Source of the DNA: Roseovarius sp. M141
Lineage (GTDB): Bacteria; Pseudomonadota; Alphaproteobacteria; Rhodobacterales; Rhodobacteraceae
Length of the DNA stretch: 64,000 nt
Reading direction: 5' to 3'
Assembly (NCBI RefSeq): GCF_024355225.1
Contig: NZ_VCNH01000008.1
Span: forward strand, 2,170,001 to 2,234,000
In this document: one piece after another, positions 1-9,135 of the stretch
Position numbering within the stretch: position 1 is the stretch's first letter
Layout of the letters: every line of letters begins with the position of its first letter
Made by a program: the position numbers and the translations under genes
The notes under the pieces: model-generated
Told to the model about the DNA's origin: nothing
The model's database searches: none
Seen by the model: the letters and a program-made list of their open reading frames with translations, nothing else

Positions 1-16
1 CAGTGTAAATGGCCGA

Positions 17-1018
17 TTAATCCAAGCGACCCATCACAGCCGCGACATCGGCCATGCGGCAGGAAAAGCCCCATTCGTTGTCGTACCACGCCAGAACGCG
101 CACCAGAGTGCCGCCGACAACCTTGGTCTGTTCGGGGGCGAAGATGCTGCTTTCTTCGGTGTGGTTGAAATCGATGCTGACCTTGGGCGCGGGATCATAG
201 GCCAGGATGCCTTTCATCGCACCGGCTGCGGCCTCGGCGACGACGGCATTCACGTCCGCCTCGGTCACGGATTTGCTGGCGACGAATGTCAGGTCCACTG
301 CCGAAACGTTCGGCGTCGGCACGCGGATGGCCGAACCGTCCAGCTTGCCCTCGAGGGCCGGCAGAACCTCGGCCAGCGCCTTGGCCGCGCCGGTGGAGGT
401 TGGGATCATCGACATCGCAGCGGCGCGTGCGCGGTAGAGATCCTTGTGACGGCGGTCCAGCGTGGGCTGATCGCCGGTATAGGCATGAATCGTGGTCATG
501 ATGCCCGACTCAATCCCGATGCCCTCGTGCAGGACTTTGGCCAGCGGGGCAAGGCAGTTGGTTGTGCAGGACCCGTTCGAGATCATCCGCTCACTGGCCA
601 GCAATTCGCCGTCGTTGACGCCCATAACCACGGTGCGGTCGACATTTTTGCCGGGGGCGGACAGCAGCACCTTGCCGGCGCCGCGCTCCAAGTGCTTTTT
701 CGCCTTTTCGCCGTCGTTGAAATTGCCGGTGCATTCCAGCACGACATCGACGCCATCCCAGTCCAGTTCGTCCATGTCGTAGGTCGAAAACATCTGGATC
801 GGGCCTCGGCCCAGATCCAGGGTGCCATCGCCGGTGGTGACGGTGCCGGGGAACCGGCCATGCACGCTGTCATAGCGGATCAGGTGGGCGGCTGTTTCCA
901 GCGGGCCGGTCGCGTTCAGTTTGACGACCTTCACATCTTCGCGGCCCGTCTCGGAAATATGGGCGAGGGTGGCGCGGCCGATGCGGCCAAATCCGTTGAT
1001 GCCGACTGTGATGGTCAT
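17..1018 (-). CDS. gap: Glyceraldehyde-3-phosphate dehydrogenase, type I
   Basis: This cytosolic enzyme interconverts glyceraldehyde 3-phosphate and 1,3-bisphosphoglycerate in glycolysis and gluconeogenesis. The 333-residue product has the normal family length. It opens with the dinucleotide-binding GINGFGRIGR at residues 6-15. The catalytic cysteine is Cys151 in SNGSCTTNC, and the partner histidine is about His178 in TTIHAYTGDQ. The end of the second beta strand reads LNATG (34-38) where NAD-specific enzymes have an Asp (IND.G). The same Asp-to-Ala change is seen in GapB-type enzymes that prefer NADP, so cofactor use may be relaxed or NADP-directed; that is inference. The gene faces away from the DUF808 gene. 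Confidence 0.96.
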   Translation of the reverse strand: MTITVGINGFGRIGRATLAHISETGREDVKVVKLNATGPLETAAHLIRYDSVHGRFPGTVTTGDGTLDLGRGPIQMFSTYDMDELDWDGVDVVLECTGNFNDGEKAKKHLERGAGKVLLSAPGKNVDRTVVMGVNDGELLASERMISNGSCTTNCLAPLAKVLHEGIGIESGIMTTIHAYTGDQPTLDRRHKDLYRARAAAMSMIPTSTGAAKALAEVLPALEGKLDGSAIRVPTPNVSAVDLTFVASKSVTEADVNAVVAEAAAGAMKGILAYDPAPKVSIDFNHTEESSIFAPEQTKVVGGTLVRVLAWYDNEWGFSCRMADVAAVMGRLD

Positions 1019-1187
1019 GGGAAGGCTCCTGGCGGTTGGTGGACGTTACCCGCGCTATACGGCGACAGACGGCGTGCTGAAAGGTGAAAAATGCCGCTTT
1101 TGCGGTGTTATCGCTATCTGGCGCAGACCCCTTGCGCGTCGACCGTGCGTCGCTACCTTTGCAGAACCTCAAAGGCGGAGCAATGAC

Positions 1188-2153
1188 ATGAGCGGACTTC
1201 TGGCCCTACTCGACGATGTGGCGGCGATTGCCAAGGTGGCGGCGGCGTCGATCGATGACGTGGCAGCGCAGGCGGCCAAAGCGGGCGCCAAGGCGGCCGG
1301 GGCCGCCATTGATGATGCCGCCGTGACGCCGAAATATATGCAGGGCTTCGACGCGAAGCGCGAATTGCCGATCATCTGGCGCATCGCGCGGGGCTCGCTG
1401 TTCAACAAGCTGGTGTTCCTGCTGCCTGCGGGCCTCGTGCTGCGCGAATTCGCGCCGGGGGCCGTGACGCCGCTGCTTATGCTGGGTGGGTGCTATTTGT
1501 GTTTTGAAGGGGCGGAAAAGGTGGCCCATGCGCTGGCAGGCGGGCATCATGAGAAAAAAGAGGCGATAGCCGAGGGCAGCCCCGCCCATCTGGAAGAGGA
1601 AAAGATCGCCGGCGCCATCAAGACCGATTTTATCCTGTCCGCCGAGATCATGACCATCGCGCTGGCAGCGATTCCCGATGGGTCAATCTGGATGGAGGGG
1701 GCAACGCTGGCGACCGTTGCCCTGATGATCACGGTTGCGGTTTACGGCGTCGTTGCGCTGATCGTAAAGGCCGACGATCTGGGTCTGCTCATGGCCGCCA
1801 AGGGGCGTTTTGCGGCGACACGGGGGGCGGGCCGGGGGCTGGTAAATGCGATGCCCAAGGTGCTGGCCGCACTGATGATCATCGGCACCGCCGCGATGCT
1901 GTGGGTCGGCGGCAACATCATTCTGCACGGGCTGAAAGATCTGGGATTTGGGTGGCCTTACAACCAGATACACCACGTTTCTCATGTAGCGACGCAGGCG
2001 CTTGACACGGGCCGCGCGGCAGCGGAATGGGCGCTGGTCGCGGCGATGGACGGTGTGTTCGGCTTGGCGCTGGGGCTGGTGCTGATTCCGATCGGAACCA
2101 AGATCATCACGCCGATCTGGCAACGTGTGAAGCGGCTTAACCCGGTTGTATGA
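1188..2153 (+). CDS. DUF808 family inner-membrane protein
   Basis: The 321-residue product matches the DUF808/YedI family, whose function is unknown. It begins MSGLLALLDDVAAIAK and carries the family features: an Ala-rich N-terminal helix, a membrane segment around FLLPAGLVL, a conserved GCYLCFEGAEKVAHAL stretch, and several later hydrophobic helices. The ATG at 1188 was chosen because it begins the conserved family N-terminus and has AAAGGCGGAG upstream. The reading frame is open much further upstream, but that part looks non-coding. The gene ends against a strong bidirectional hairpin shared with transketolase. Confidence 0.88.
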   Translation: MSGLLALLDDVAAIAKVAAASIDDVAAQAAKAGAKAAGAAIDDAAVTPKYMQGFDAKRELPIIWRIARGSLFNKLVFLLPAGLVLREFAPGAVTPLLMLGGCYLCFEGAEKVAHALAGGHHEKKEAIAEGSPAHLEEEKIAGAIKTDFILSAEIMTIALAAIPDGSIWMEGATLATVALMITVAVYGVVALIVKADDLGLLMAAKGRFAATRGAGRGLVNAMPKVLAALMIIGTAAMLWVGGNIILHGLKDLGFGWPYNQIHHVSHVATQALDTGRAAAEWALVAAMDGVFGLALGLVLIPIGTKIITPIWQRVKRLNPVV

Positions 2154-2183
2154 CTCGACGATTTTTCGCAATCGGTAAAGGGA

Positions 2184-2212
2184 TGGGAAGGCTGTATTTT
2201 ACAGCCTTCCCA
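2184..2212. terminator. Bidirectional hairpin terminator between DUF808 gene and tkt
   Basis: A perfect 13-base inverted repeat (2184-2196 with 2200-2212) surrounds a 3-base TTT loop. It lies between the convergent stop codons of the DUF808 gene (2153) and transketolase (2218). A short T/A-rich tail on each side lets it serve both strands. Confidence 0.8.
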
Positions 2213-2217
2213 ATGTT

Positions 2218-4233
2218 TTACAGCAGGGACTTCACCTTGACGGCAACCGCCTCGGCGGTGATGGCGAACTTCTCGTAAAGCTCCTCGGCGGGGGCCGACG
2301 CGCCGAAACCTTCCATGCCGACAAAGCCCGATTTCGCCTCGCGCCCACGCTCGCCGCACAGCCAGCGGTCCCAGCCTTGGCGCGCGGCGGCCTCGACCGC
2401 GACGCGCACGGGACCGGCGGGCAGAACCTTGCGGCGGGTTGCCTCGTCCTGCGCCTCGAACAGCTCCCAGCAGGGCATGGAAACGACGCGCGTGCCGATG
2501 CCTTCGGCCTGTAGCAGATCGCGCGCTTTCATCGCGATCTCGACCTCGGAGCCGGTCGCCATGAGGATCGCCTGACGTTTCCCTTCGGAGTCGGCCAGCA
2601 CATAGGCGCCCTCGGCGGTCAGGTTCTTGTTGCGGTGCTGGGTCCGAAGGGTCGGCAGGTTCTGGCGGGTCAGTGACAGGACCGACGGCGTTTCCTTGGA
2701 CGTCAGGGCCAGTTCCCACGCCTCAGCTGTTTCCACCGTGTCGCAGGGGCGGAACACCCAAGTGTTGGGCGTTGCGCGGCTGATTGCCAAATGCTCGATG
2801 GGCTGGTGGGTGGGGCCGTCTTCGCCCAGGCCGATGCTGTCATGTGTCATCACGAACACGGTCGGGATACGCATCAACGCGGCCAGGCGCATGGCGGGGC
2901 GGGCGTAGTCGGTAAAGCACATGAACGTGCCGCCATAGGGGCGGATGCCGCCATGCAGCACCATGCCGTTCATCGCCGCCGACATACCATGTTCGCGGAT
3001 GCCCCAATACACATAGCGGCCCTTGCGGTTGTCGGTGTCGAACACGCCCAGATCGCCCGTCTTGGTGTTGTTCGATCCGGTCAGGTCGGCCGAGCCGCCG
3101 ACCGTCTCGGACATGATCGGGTTCACGATCTCCAGCACCATTTCGCTGGATTTGCGGGTGGCAAGTTTGGGGGCCTCTTCGCTGATCTGTTTCTTCAGCG
3201 CTTTGATGCGGGCGCTGAGGGCCTTGGGCGCCTCGCGCTCAAAAATACGGGTGAATTCCTTCTGGCGGCGTTCGGACACCTCGGCAAAGCGGCCCTCCCA
3301 CGCCTCGCGCTCGGATTTGCCCCGCGCGCCGATGGCTTCCCATGCGGATTTGATGTCGCCGGGCACCTCAAAAGGTCCGGTTGTCCAGCCATAGGCGGCC
3401 TTGGCATCGGCCATCTGGTCGGCATCGGTCAGCGCGCCGTGCCCCTTGGAGGTGTCCTGCGCGGCATGGCCAAGCGCGATATGCGTTTTGCAGGCGATCA
3501 TCGACGGCTTCTTCGAGGTCTTCGCCTTGGTGATCGCGTCGTCAATCTCGGACGGGTTATGGCCGTCGATCTCGATCACCTGCCAGTTTGCCGCGCGGAA
3601 GCGTTTCACCTGATCGGTGCGGTCCGACAGCGACACCTTGCCATCGATGGTGATGTCGTTGTTGTCCCAGAACACGATCAGCTTGCCCAGCGAATGACGC
3701 CCTGCCAGCGTGATCGCCTCCTGGCTGATTCCCTCCATCAGGCAGCCGTCGCCAGCGATGACGTAGGTGTGGTGATCGACCAGCTTGCGGCCATAGCGCG
3801 CGCGCAGCATTTCTTCGGCCATGGCGAAGCCGACGGAATTGGCGATGCCCTGACCCAGCGGGCCGGTGGTGGTCTCGATCCCCTTGGCGTGGCCATATTC
3901 GGGATGGCCTGCCGTTATCGCGCCCCATTGGCGGAAATTCTTGACCTGCTCCAGTGTCATGTCGCCGTAGCCGGTCAGGTGCAGCAGGGAATACAGCAGC
4001 ATCGAGCCGTGCCCGGCGCTGAGGATGAAACGGTCGCGGTCTGGCCAATCGGGCGCAGATGCATCGAATTTCAGGTGCTTTTCGTACAGGACGGTGGCAA
4101 CATCGGCCATGCCCATCGGCATCCCCGAATGGCCCGAATTGGCCGCGTGAACCGCGTCCAGTGTCAGCGCGCGTATGGCGGTCGCTTTGGACCAGTGATC
4201 GGGGTTGGCTTGGGCCAGGGCTTTGATGTCCAC
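2218..4233 (-). CDS. tkt: Transketolase
   Basis: Thiamine-diphosphate enzyme that transfers two-carbon ketol units in the pentose phosphate pathway. From the chosen start the product is 671 residues, the usual bacterial size. The thiamine-diphosphate motif begins at GDGCLMEG (about 161-168), and the N-terminal family signature [15 protein letters not shown] is at 31-45. The start is a GTG at 4233 ([10 protein letters not shown]), preceded by AAGGA about 11 bases upstream. The frame continues open to 4383, but the extra 50 residues ([15 protein letters not shown]...) have no family counterpart and would crowd the divergent gene at 4461. The C-terminus shares a bidirectional hairpin with the DUF808 gene. 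Confidence 0.95.
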   Translation of the reverse strand: MDIKALAQANPDHWSKATAIRALTLDAVHAANSGHSGMPMGMADVATVLYEKHLKFDASAPDWPDRDRFILSAGHGSMLLYSLLHLTGYGDMTLEQVKNFRQWGAITAGHPEYGHAKGIETTTGPLGQGIANSVGFAMAEEMLRARYGRKLVDHHTYVIAGDGCLMEGISQEAITLAGRHSLGKLIVFWDNNDITIDGKVSLSDRTDQVKRFRAANWQVIEIDGHNPSEIDDAITKAKTSKKPSMIACKTHIALGHAAQDTSKGHGALTDADQMADAKAAYGWTTGPFEVPGDIKSAWEAIGARGKSEREAWEGRFAEVSERRQKEFTRIFEREAPKALSARIKALKKQISEEAPKLATRKSSEMVLEIVNPIMSETVGGSADLTGSNNTKTGDLGVFDTDNRKGRYVYWGIREHGMSAAMNGMVLHGGIRPYGGTFMCFTDYARPAMRLAALMRIPTVFVMTHDSIGLGEDGPTHQPIEHLAISRATPNTWVFRPCDTVETAEAWELALTSKETPSVLSLTRQNLPTLRTQHRNKNLTAEGAYVLADSEGKRQAILMATGSEVEIAMKARDLLQAEGIGTRVVSMPCWELFEAQDEATRRKVLPAGPVRVAVEAAARQGWDRWLCGERGREAKSGFVGMEGFGASAPAEELYEKFAITAEAVAVKVKSLL

Positions 4234-4460
4234 GGGCTGTGGTATCCTTATGGCAGGGATGAATTGCACAGGCTGAATACCAGCCCGCGCCCAAAGATCA
4301 AGCGCCGCCATGGTCGCGGTGTGCAGGGGCGTCGGCGCAGGTGCGCTGCGGGCCGCAAGGGGGGAAGCCTTTTTGCCAGCCATTCGTTACACTTGGGCCG
4401 ACAGACGGGCGGTGGCGATTCGGCCGGCGCTCCGGCACCACAGATGAGGACATGCAAGGG

Positions 4461-5030
4461 ATGAGCGATATCGACGCGATGCAGGGCCGGATCATGGCCG
4501 CGCTGGACCGGATCGGGCAGGGGCTCGATGGGTTGTCGCAGGACACCGGCGATACCGAACTGGAGGGCCTGCGCCAGCAGTTGAAGGACGAAACGCTGGC
4601 CAATGCCCATCTGGAGGAGCACGTCAAGAAGCTGACTGCGCGCACCTGCGAGGCAGAGGAGGCAGCGCGTCGCGGCGCCGACGCGCACGCCATGGAAACA
4701 GCAGACCGCGAGGCCGCGCAGAAAGAGCGCGGTCAGGTCCTGCAGCAACTGGATGACGCGCTTCAGTCTCTGCGCAAGGCCAATCAGCAGCTGCGCGACA
4801 ATAACGCGGCGCTGCGGGCGGCCAATGCCGAAGGCGTGGCCGATCCGCACCTGATCAATCAGTCGATGATGGCCGAACTGGACGGGCTGCGCGCCGCGTG
4901 CGCCGCCGACCGGGCCGAAATGGACGTTCTGCTGACCGAGCTGGCCCAAATTACGGCCGCTTCGGACGGTGCAGATACAGAAAGCCCAAATACCGGCAGC
5001 GAAAGCGCCGCACGGATGGAGGACGTATGA
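4461..5030 (+). CDS. Coiled-coil protein encoded directly upstream of zapA
   Basis: The 189-residue product has no catalytic motif. It is dominated by heptad-like charged and leucine stretches (for example LEGLRQQLKDETL, LQQLDDALQSLRKANQQL, MAELDGLRAA), which predict a long coiled coil. The ATG at 4461 was chosen because GAGGA sits 10 bases upstream; the ATG at 4452 has no usable spacing. Its TGA overlaps the zapA ATG, so the two are probably translationally coupled. By position and shape it may be a division-associated structural partner of ZapA, but that is inference and I do not recognise a named family. Confidence 0.8.
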   Translation: MSDIDAMQGRIMAALDRIGQGLDGLSQDTGDTELEGLRQQLKDETLANAHLEEHVKKLTARTCEAEEAARRGADAHAMETADREAAQKERGQVLQQLDDALQSLRKANQQLRDNNAALRAANAEGVADPHLINQSMMAELDGLRAACAADRAEMDVLLTELAQITAASDGADTESPNTGSESAARMEDV

Positions 5031-5425
5031 TGCCAGAGGTGGATATCCAAATCGGCGGACGCACCTTTCAGGTGTCCTGCCAGGAGGGCGAAGAGCATTA
5101 CCTGCATTCTGCCGCCAAGATGCTGGACGACGAGGCCATCGTCGTGGCCGCCCAGATCGGCCGCGTCCCCGAGCCGCGCATGCTGCTGATGGCGGGTCTT
5201 ATGCTGGCCGATAAGACCGCCGGTCTTCAGGACAAGCTGCGCGAGATCGAGGACCGGATGGCCGAAAAAGAGGCCGAGCTGGACCATCTGCGCAATACCC
5301 CGGCCCCCGCGCCTGAACGGGTCGAGGTGCCGGTCGTGCCCGCCTCTGTCACCGATACATTGGCCGAGATCGCGGCGCGTGCCGAGGCGCTGGCCGAGAC
5401 GATCGACGGCAAAAGGGCAGGCTAG
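5030..5425 (+). CDS. zapA: Cell division protein ZapA
   Basis: ZapA binds FtsZ and promotes filament bundling at the division ring. The 131-residue product starts MPEVDIQIGGRTFQVSC and then has the family pattern EEHYLHSAAKMLDDE, followed by a C-terminal coiled coil (LQDKLREIEDRMAEKEAEL). Two adjacent ATGs (5027, 5030) are possible; GGAGG lies at 5018-5022, so 5030 has the better spacing. It is coupled to the upstream coiled-coil gene by a TGATG overlap and is followed by a strong terminator. Confidence 0.9.
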   Translation: MPEVDIQIGGRTFQVSCQEGEEHYLHSAAKMLDDEAIVVAAQIGRVPEPRMLLMAGLMLADKTAGLQDKLREIEDRMAEKEAELDHLRNTPAPAPERVEVPVVPASVTDTLAEIAARAEALAETIDGKRAG

Positions 5426-5462
5426 GCGGCGCGCTACGCCCTGCCATGCACCCGCATCGCCA

Positions 5463-5490
5463 AATGGCCGGACATCGTCCGGCCATTTTT
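5463..5490 (+). terminator. Rho-independent terminator after zapA
   Basis: A perfect 11-base-pair stem (5463-5473 with 5477-5487) with loop ATC ends in a run of five T (5486-5490). It lies 38 bases after the zapA stop codon and separates it from the helicase gene. Confidence 0.9.
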
Positions 5491-5534
5491 ATCCAAGGCA
5501 GGCCGCCGTCGCCTTTTTCTGCGCAGGGCGCATG

Positions 5535-5549
5535 GAACATAGGCTGAAC
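5535..5549 (+). promoter_or_regulatory. LexA-binding SOS box upstream of uvrD-like helicase
   Basis: The sequence GAAC ATAGGCT GAAC is an exact match to the alphaproteobacterial SOS box GAAC-N7-GAAC. It lies 42 bases before the helicase ATG at 5591. The same pattern, on the opposite strand, precedes lexA in this window. Confidence 0.8.
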
Positions 5550-5590
5550 ATCCCTTTAACTTCGACCTCGGTAAGGTTAGTATCGCGCGC

Positions 5591-7969
5591 ATGAACAGCT
5601 TTGACGAATCCGACGCCTTTGAGGGCGCCTCGCTGTCCGCGCGTGCGATGGCCGCGCGCCCGGCGCCTTATCTGGATGGGCTTAATCCCGAACAACGCCT
5701 TGCGGTTGAGACGATGGATGGCCCGGTGCTGATGTTGGCCGGGGCAGGGACAGGCAAGACCAAGGCGCTGACGACGCGCATCGTGCATTTGTTGAACACC
5801 GGTCGCGCCCAGCCGAACGAGGTGCTGGCCGTAACATTTACCAACAAGGCCGCGCGCGAGATGAAAAACCGCGTTGGCGCGCTGTTGGGCCAGTCGATCG
5901 AGGGGATGCCGTGGCTCGGCACGTTCCATTCGATCTGCGTCAAGCTGCTGCGCCGCCATGCCGAGTTGATTGGGGTGCAGGGCGGCGAGGGCGCGCGCGA
6001 AGTCACGCTGAAATCGAACTTTACCATTCTGGACACCGACGATCAGCTGCGCCTGCTGAAACAGCTGGTTCGGGCTGTCGGCATCGATGACAAGCGTTGG
6101 CCCGCCCGTCAATTGGCCGGTGTCATCGACCACTGGAAAAACCGCGCCTGGACGCCGGACAAAGTGCCCGCAGCCGAGGCCGGAGCCTATAACGGCAAGG
6201 CGGTTCAGCTTTATGCGCAGTATCAGCGCCGCCTGATCGAACTGAATGCCGTGGATTTCGGCGATCTGCTGCTGCATGTGGTCAGCATTTTTCAGACCCA
6301 CGACGACATCCTGCAAAAATACCAGCGCTGGTTCAGCTATATCTTGGTAGATGAATACCAGGATACCAACGTCGCCCAATACCTGTGGCTACGCCTGCTG
6401 GCCGCCGGTCACAAGAATATCTGCTGCGTCGGCGATGACGACCAATCCATCTATGGCTGGCGCGGCGCCGAGGTGGGCAATATCCTGCGGTTCGAAAAGG
6501 ATTTTCCCGGTGCGCATGTTGTCCGGCTGGAGCAGAATTACCGCTCGACCCCGCATATTCTGGCGGCTGCCTCGGGCGTCATCGCGGGCAATCAGGGCCG
6601 TCTGGGCAAGGAGCTGTGGACCGACGTGCAAGACGGCGAAAAGGTCCGCCTGATCGGCCACTGGGACGGCGAGGAAGAGGCGCGCTGGATCGGCGAAGAG
6701 ATCGAGTCGATGCAGCGCGGCACGCGTGGCCTGCGCCAGTTCAGCCTCGACGAGATGGCGATCCTCGTGCGCGCGTCGCATCAGATGCGCGCGTTCGAGG
6801 ACCGGTTCCTGACCATCGGCCTGCCATATCGCGTCATCGGCGGCCCGCGTTTCTACGAACGGCTCGAAATTCGCGACGCAATGGCCTATTTCCGCTGCGT
6901 CACCAGCCCCAGCGACGATCTGGCGTTCGAGCGGATCGTGAACACCCCCAAACGCGGCCTTGGCGACAAGGCGCAGCAGAAAATCCAGATGACGGCCCGC
7001 CAGAACGGCGTGCCGCTGATCGAGGGCGCGCGCATCCTGCTGGAGGAAAAAGGCCTCGGCGGCAAGGGCGCCAAGGAGTTGGCGACGTTGCTGGACGGGC
7101 TAGCGCGCTGGGGCCGCATGTCCGGGGATTCGGCGATCAACCATATCGAACTGGCCGGGATCATCCTGGACGAATCCGGCTATACCGAGATGTGGCAAAA
7201 CGACAAGACGCCCGAGGCGCCGGGGCGGCTGGAAAACCTCAAGGAACTGGTCAAGGCACTGGAAAATTTCGAGAACTTCACGGGTTTTCTTGAACATATC
7301 AGCCTGATTATGGACAACGAGAGCGAGAATGAGGGCGCCAAGGTGTCCATCATGACGCTTCACGCGGCCAAGGGCCTCGAATTTCCGGCCGTATTCCTGC
7401 CGGGCTGGGAGGACGGGCTGTTTCCGTCGCAACGCTCGATGGACGAGTCGGGCCTCAAAGGTGTCGAAGAGGAGCGCCGCCTTGCCTATGTCGGGATCAC
7501 CCGCGCTGAAGAGATCTGCACGATCTCCTATGCTGGTAATCGCCGGGTGTTTGGCCGGTGGCAAACGTCCCCGAAATCCCGTTTCATTGATGAGTTGCCC
7601 GAGAAGCATGTCGAGGTGCTGACGCCGCCGGGCCTCTATGGCGGCGGCTATGGTGCTGCTGCGGGCGTCCAAAACAGCATCGACGCCAAGGTTGCGGACG
7701 CGAATGTCTATAATTCCCCCGGCTGGAAACGCATGCAGGCCCGCGCCGGCCAGCGGCCCACGGCGCAGCCGCGCGACTCCGTTTCGCCGGTGATCGATAT
7801 GGCTGCCACATCCTCCCACACGGTGGGCGAACGGGTATTCCATCAGAAATTCGGCTATGGCGAGATTATGGGCATCGAAGGCGACAAGCTGGAAGTTGCC
7901 TTCGACAAGGCCGGCGCAAAAAAGGTCATCGCCCGCTTTGTCACCAGCCCGGACGACGTGCCCTTCTAG
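5591..7969 (+). CDS. uvrD: ATP-dependent DNA helicase, UvrD/PcrA family
   Basis: Superfamily 1A 3'-5' DNA helicase acting in nucleotide excision repair, mismatch repair and replication restart. The 792-residue product has the full motif set: Q-motif LNPEQRLAVE at 31-40, Walker A AGAGTGKTKAL at 50-60, motif Ia VTFTNKAAREM, motif II LVDEYQDTN near 253, motif III GDDDQSIYGWRGA, motif IV QNYRST, motif V TLHAAKGLEFPAVFLPG, and motif VI EERRLAYVGITRA. The C-terminal tail (GERVFHQKFGYGEI...) is typical of PcrA/UvrD. An SOS box upstream implies DNA-damage induction. UvrD and PcrA cannot be separated from sequence alone. Confidence 0.95.
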   Translation: MNSFDESDAFEGASLSARAMAARPAPYLDGLNPEQRLAVETMDGPVLMLAGAGTGKTKALTTRIVHLLNTGRAQPNEVLAVTFTNKAAREMKNRVGALLGQSIEGMPWLGTFHSICVKLLRRHAELIGVQGGEGAREVTLKSNFTILDTDDQLRLLKQLVRAVGIDDKRWPARQLAGVIDHWKNRAWTPDKVPAAEAGAYNGKAVQLYAQYQRRLIELNAVDFGDLLLHVVSIFQTHDDILQKYQRWFSYILVDEYQDTNVAQYLWLRLLAAGHKNICCVGDDDQSIYGWRGAEVGNILRFEKDFPGAHVVRLEQNYRSTPHILAAASGVIAGNQGRLGKELWTDVQDGEKVRLIGHWDGEEEARWIGEEIESMQRGTRGLRQFSLDEMAILVRASHQMRAFEDRFLTIGLPYRVIGGPRFYERLEIRDAMAYFRCVTSPSDDLAFERIVNTPKRGLGDKAQQKIQMTARQNGVPLIEGARILLEEKGLGGKGAKELATLLDGLARWGRMSGDSAINHIELAGIILDESGYTEMWQNDKTPEAPGRLENLKELVKALENFENFTGFLEHISLIMDNESENEGAKVSIMTLHAAKGLEFPAVFLPGWEDGLFPSQRSMDESGLKGVEEERRLAYVGITRAEEICTISYAGNRRVFGRWQTSPKSRFIDELPEKHVEVLTPPGLYGGGYGAAAGVQNSIDAKVADANVYNSPGWKRMQARAGQRPTAQPRDSVSPVIDMAATSSHTVGERVFHQKFGYGEIMGIEGDKLEVAFDKAGAKKVIARFVTSPDDVPF

Positions 7970-8052
7970 GCGCGGGCCGTGGAGTTCTCTGGGTCCGAAT
8001 ATTCCCACCGGCGGTGGGTTTTGACACCGCGCGATATCGAAGGAATTATCCT

Positions 8053-8349
8053 ATGAGTGGTCAATTCGTTGTTGCAGCATTCGTATCCCTTGCCGCCTGC
8101 GCCGCGCCCGAGCCGCACAGCACCGTCGGGCGCGCAAATCCGGCGTCGGAATATTGTGCCCAGATCGGCGGCAGGGTCGAAATTCGCAAGGAAACGGATG
8201 GAGAGGTCGGATATTGTCATCTGCCGGATGGGCGCGTGATCGAGGAGTGGACGTTATTCCACGACAGCCAAGAGGATGCCCAAGTGCCCATCGGCATGTT
8301 TTTCCAGAGCTTGAAAGTTAATGTAATGAAGCTTGGGTCACACCTTTGA
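8053..8349 (+). CDS. DUF333-family small lipoprotein-like protein
   Basis: The 98-residue product contains the DUF333 pattern: NPASEYCAQIGG followed by GYCHLPDGRVIEEWTLF, with the conserved paired cysteines and the EEW motif. These are usually small exported proteins of unknown function. The N-terminus MSGQFVVAAFVSLAAC resembles a lipoprotein signal ending in a lipobox-like LAAC, but it lacks the usual basic residues, so export is uncertain. The ATG at 8053 has AGGA at 8041-8044. The C-terminal part beyond the domain is not conserved, and its end overlaps the convergent znuB stop by about 12 bases. Confidence 0.7.
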   Translation: MSGQFVVAAFVSLAACAAPEPHSTVGRANPASEYCAQIGGRVEIRKETDGEVGYCHLPDGRVIEEWTLFHDSQEDAQVPIGMFFQSLKVNVMKLGSHL

Positions 8350-9135
8350 TCGCGTGGTGGTAACGATGCTAGACGCGCAGAACATTAGCGCCAAACCGCA
8401 CACGATGGTTGGCCCCGTCGGCGTGTCGAGCGCGTATGAGATGCGCAGCCCGCCCCACGCCGCGGCCATGGCGAGGATGGCGGCGATTGCTGCCATCGCC
8501 TCGGGGGTGCGGGCAAAGGGGCGGGCGGTCGCGGCGGGGATGATCAGCAGTGCGGTGATCAGCAGGACACCCACCACCTTGATCGCGACGGCCACGACAA
8601 TCGCCAGCGCCAGCGTCAGGATCAGCTCTTCGCGGCGCGGGTCGATCCCGGCGGCGCGCGCCAGATCGGGGCTCAGTGTCGCCGTCAGCAGTGCCGACCA
8701 GCGCCACAGCGTCAGCGCCAGCACCAGCGCCGCACCGCCCCAGATGATGCCCAGATCGCCGCGCGATACCGACAGGATGTCGCCAAAAAGATAGGCCATC
8801 ACATCGATGCGTACCCCGCCCAGGAACGACACCGCCACCAGTCCGAACGCCAGCGCGGAATGGGCCATGACCCCCAGTAGCGTGTCCATCGCATAGCCGC
8901 GCCCGGCCAGCAGTGTCACCAGCGTGGCCATGACCAGCGCCACGACCAGCGCCCCGGCAAAGACCGGCAGCGACAGCGCCAGTGACAATGCCACGCCCAA
9001 AATCGCCGCATGCGCCGTCGCGTCGCCAAAATAGGCCATGCGGCGCCAGACCACAAAGCAGCCCAGCGGCGCGGCTGCCAGTGCCGTGCCGATACCGGCC
9101 AGCGCTGCACGTGCCATGAAATCGTCGAGGATCAT
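8338..9135 (-). CDS. znuB: Zinc ABC transporter permease ZnuB
   Basis: Membrane permease of the ZnuABC high-affinity zinc importer. The 265-residue product is almost entirely transmembrane helices and contains the family stretch GCFVVWRRMAYFGDATAHAA near the N-terminus. The ATG at 9135 overlaps the znuC stop in an ATGA junction. The longer open frame upstream only reads through the His-rich 3' end of znuC and was rejected. Third gene of the zur-znuC-znuB operon, so presumably repressed by zinc-loaded Zur. Confidence 0.94.
   Translation of the reverse strand: MILDDFMARAALAGIGTALAAAPLGCFVVWRRMAYFGDATAHAAILGVALSLALSLPVFAGALVVALVMATLVTLLAGRGYAMDTLLGVMAHSALAFGLVAVSFLGGVRIDVMAYLFGDILSVSRGDLGIIWGGAALVLALTLWRWSALLTATLSPDLARAAGIDPRREELILTLALAIVVAVAIKVVGVLLITALLIIPAATARPFARTPEAMAAIAAILAMAAAWGGLRISYALDTPTGPTIVCGLALMFCASSIVTTTRSKV

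Noticed and set aside
2791..4464. 557-codon open frame antisense to transketolase
   Set aside because: Typical shadow frame of a GC-rich gene. The opposite strand has a full transketolase with all motifs.
5426..5590. 6S RNA, which often lies near zapA
   Set aside because: The gap is only 165 bases. It contains a terminator and an SOS box, with no long rod-like hairpin.
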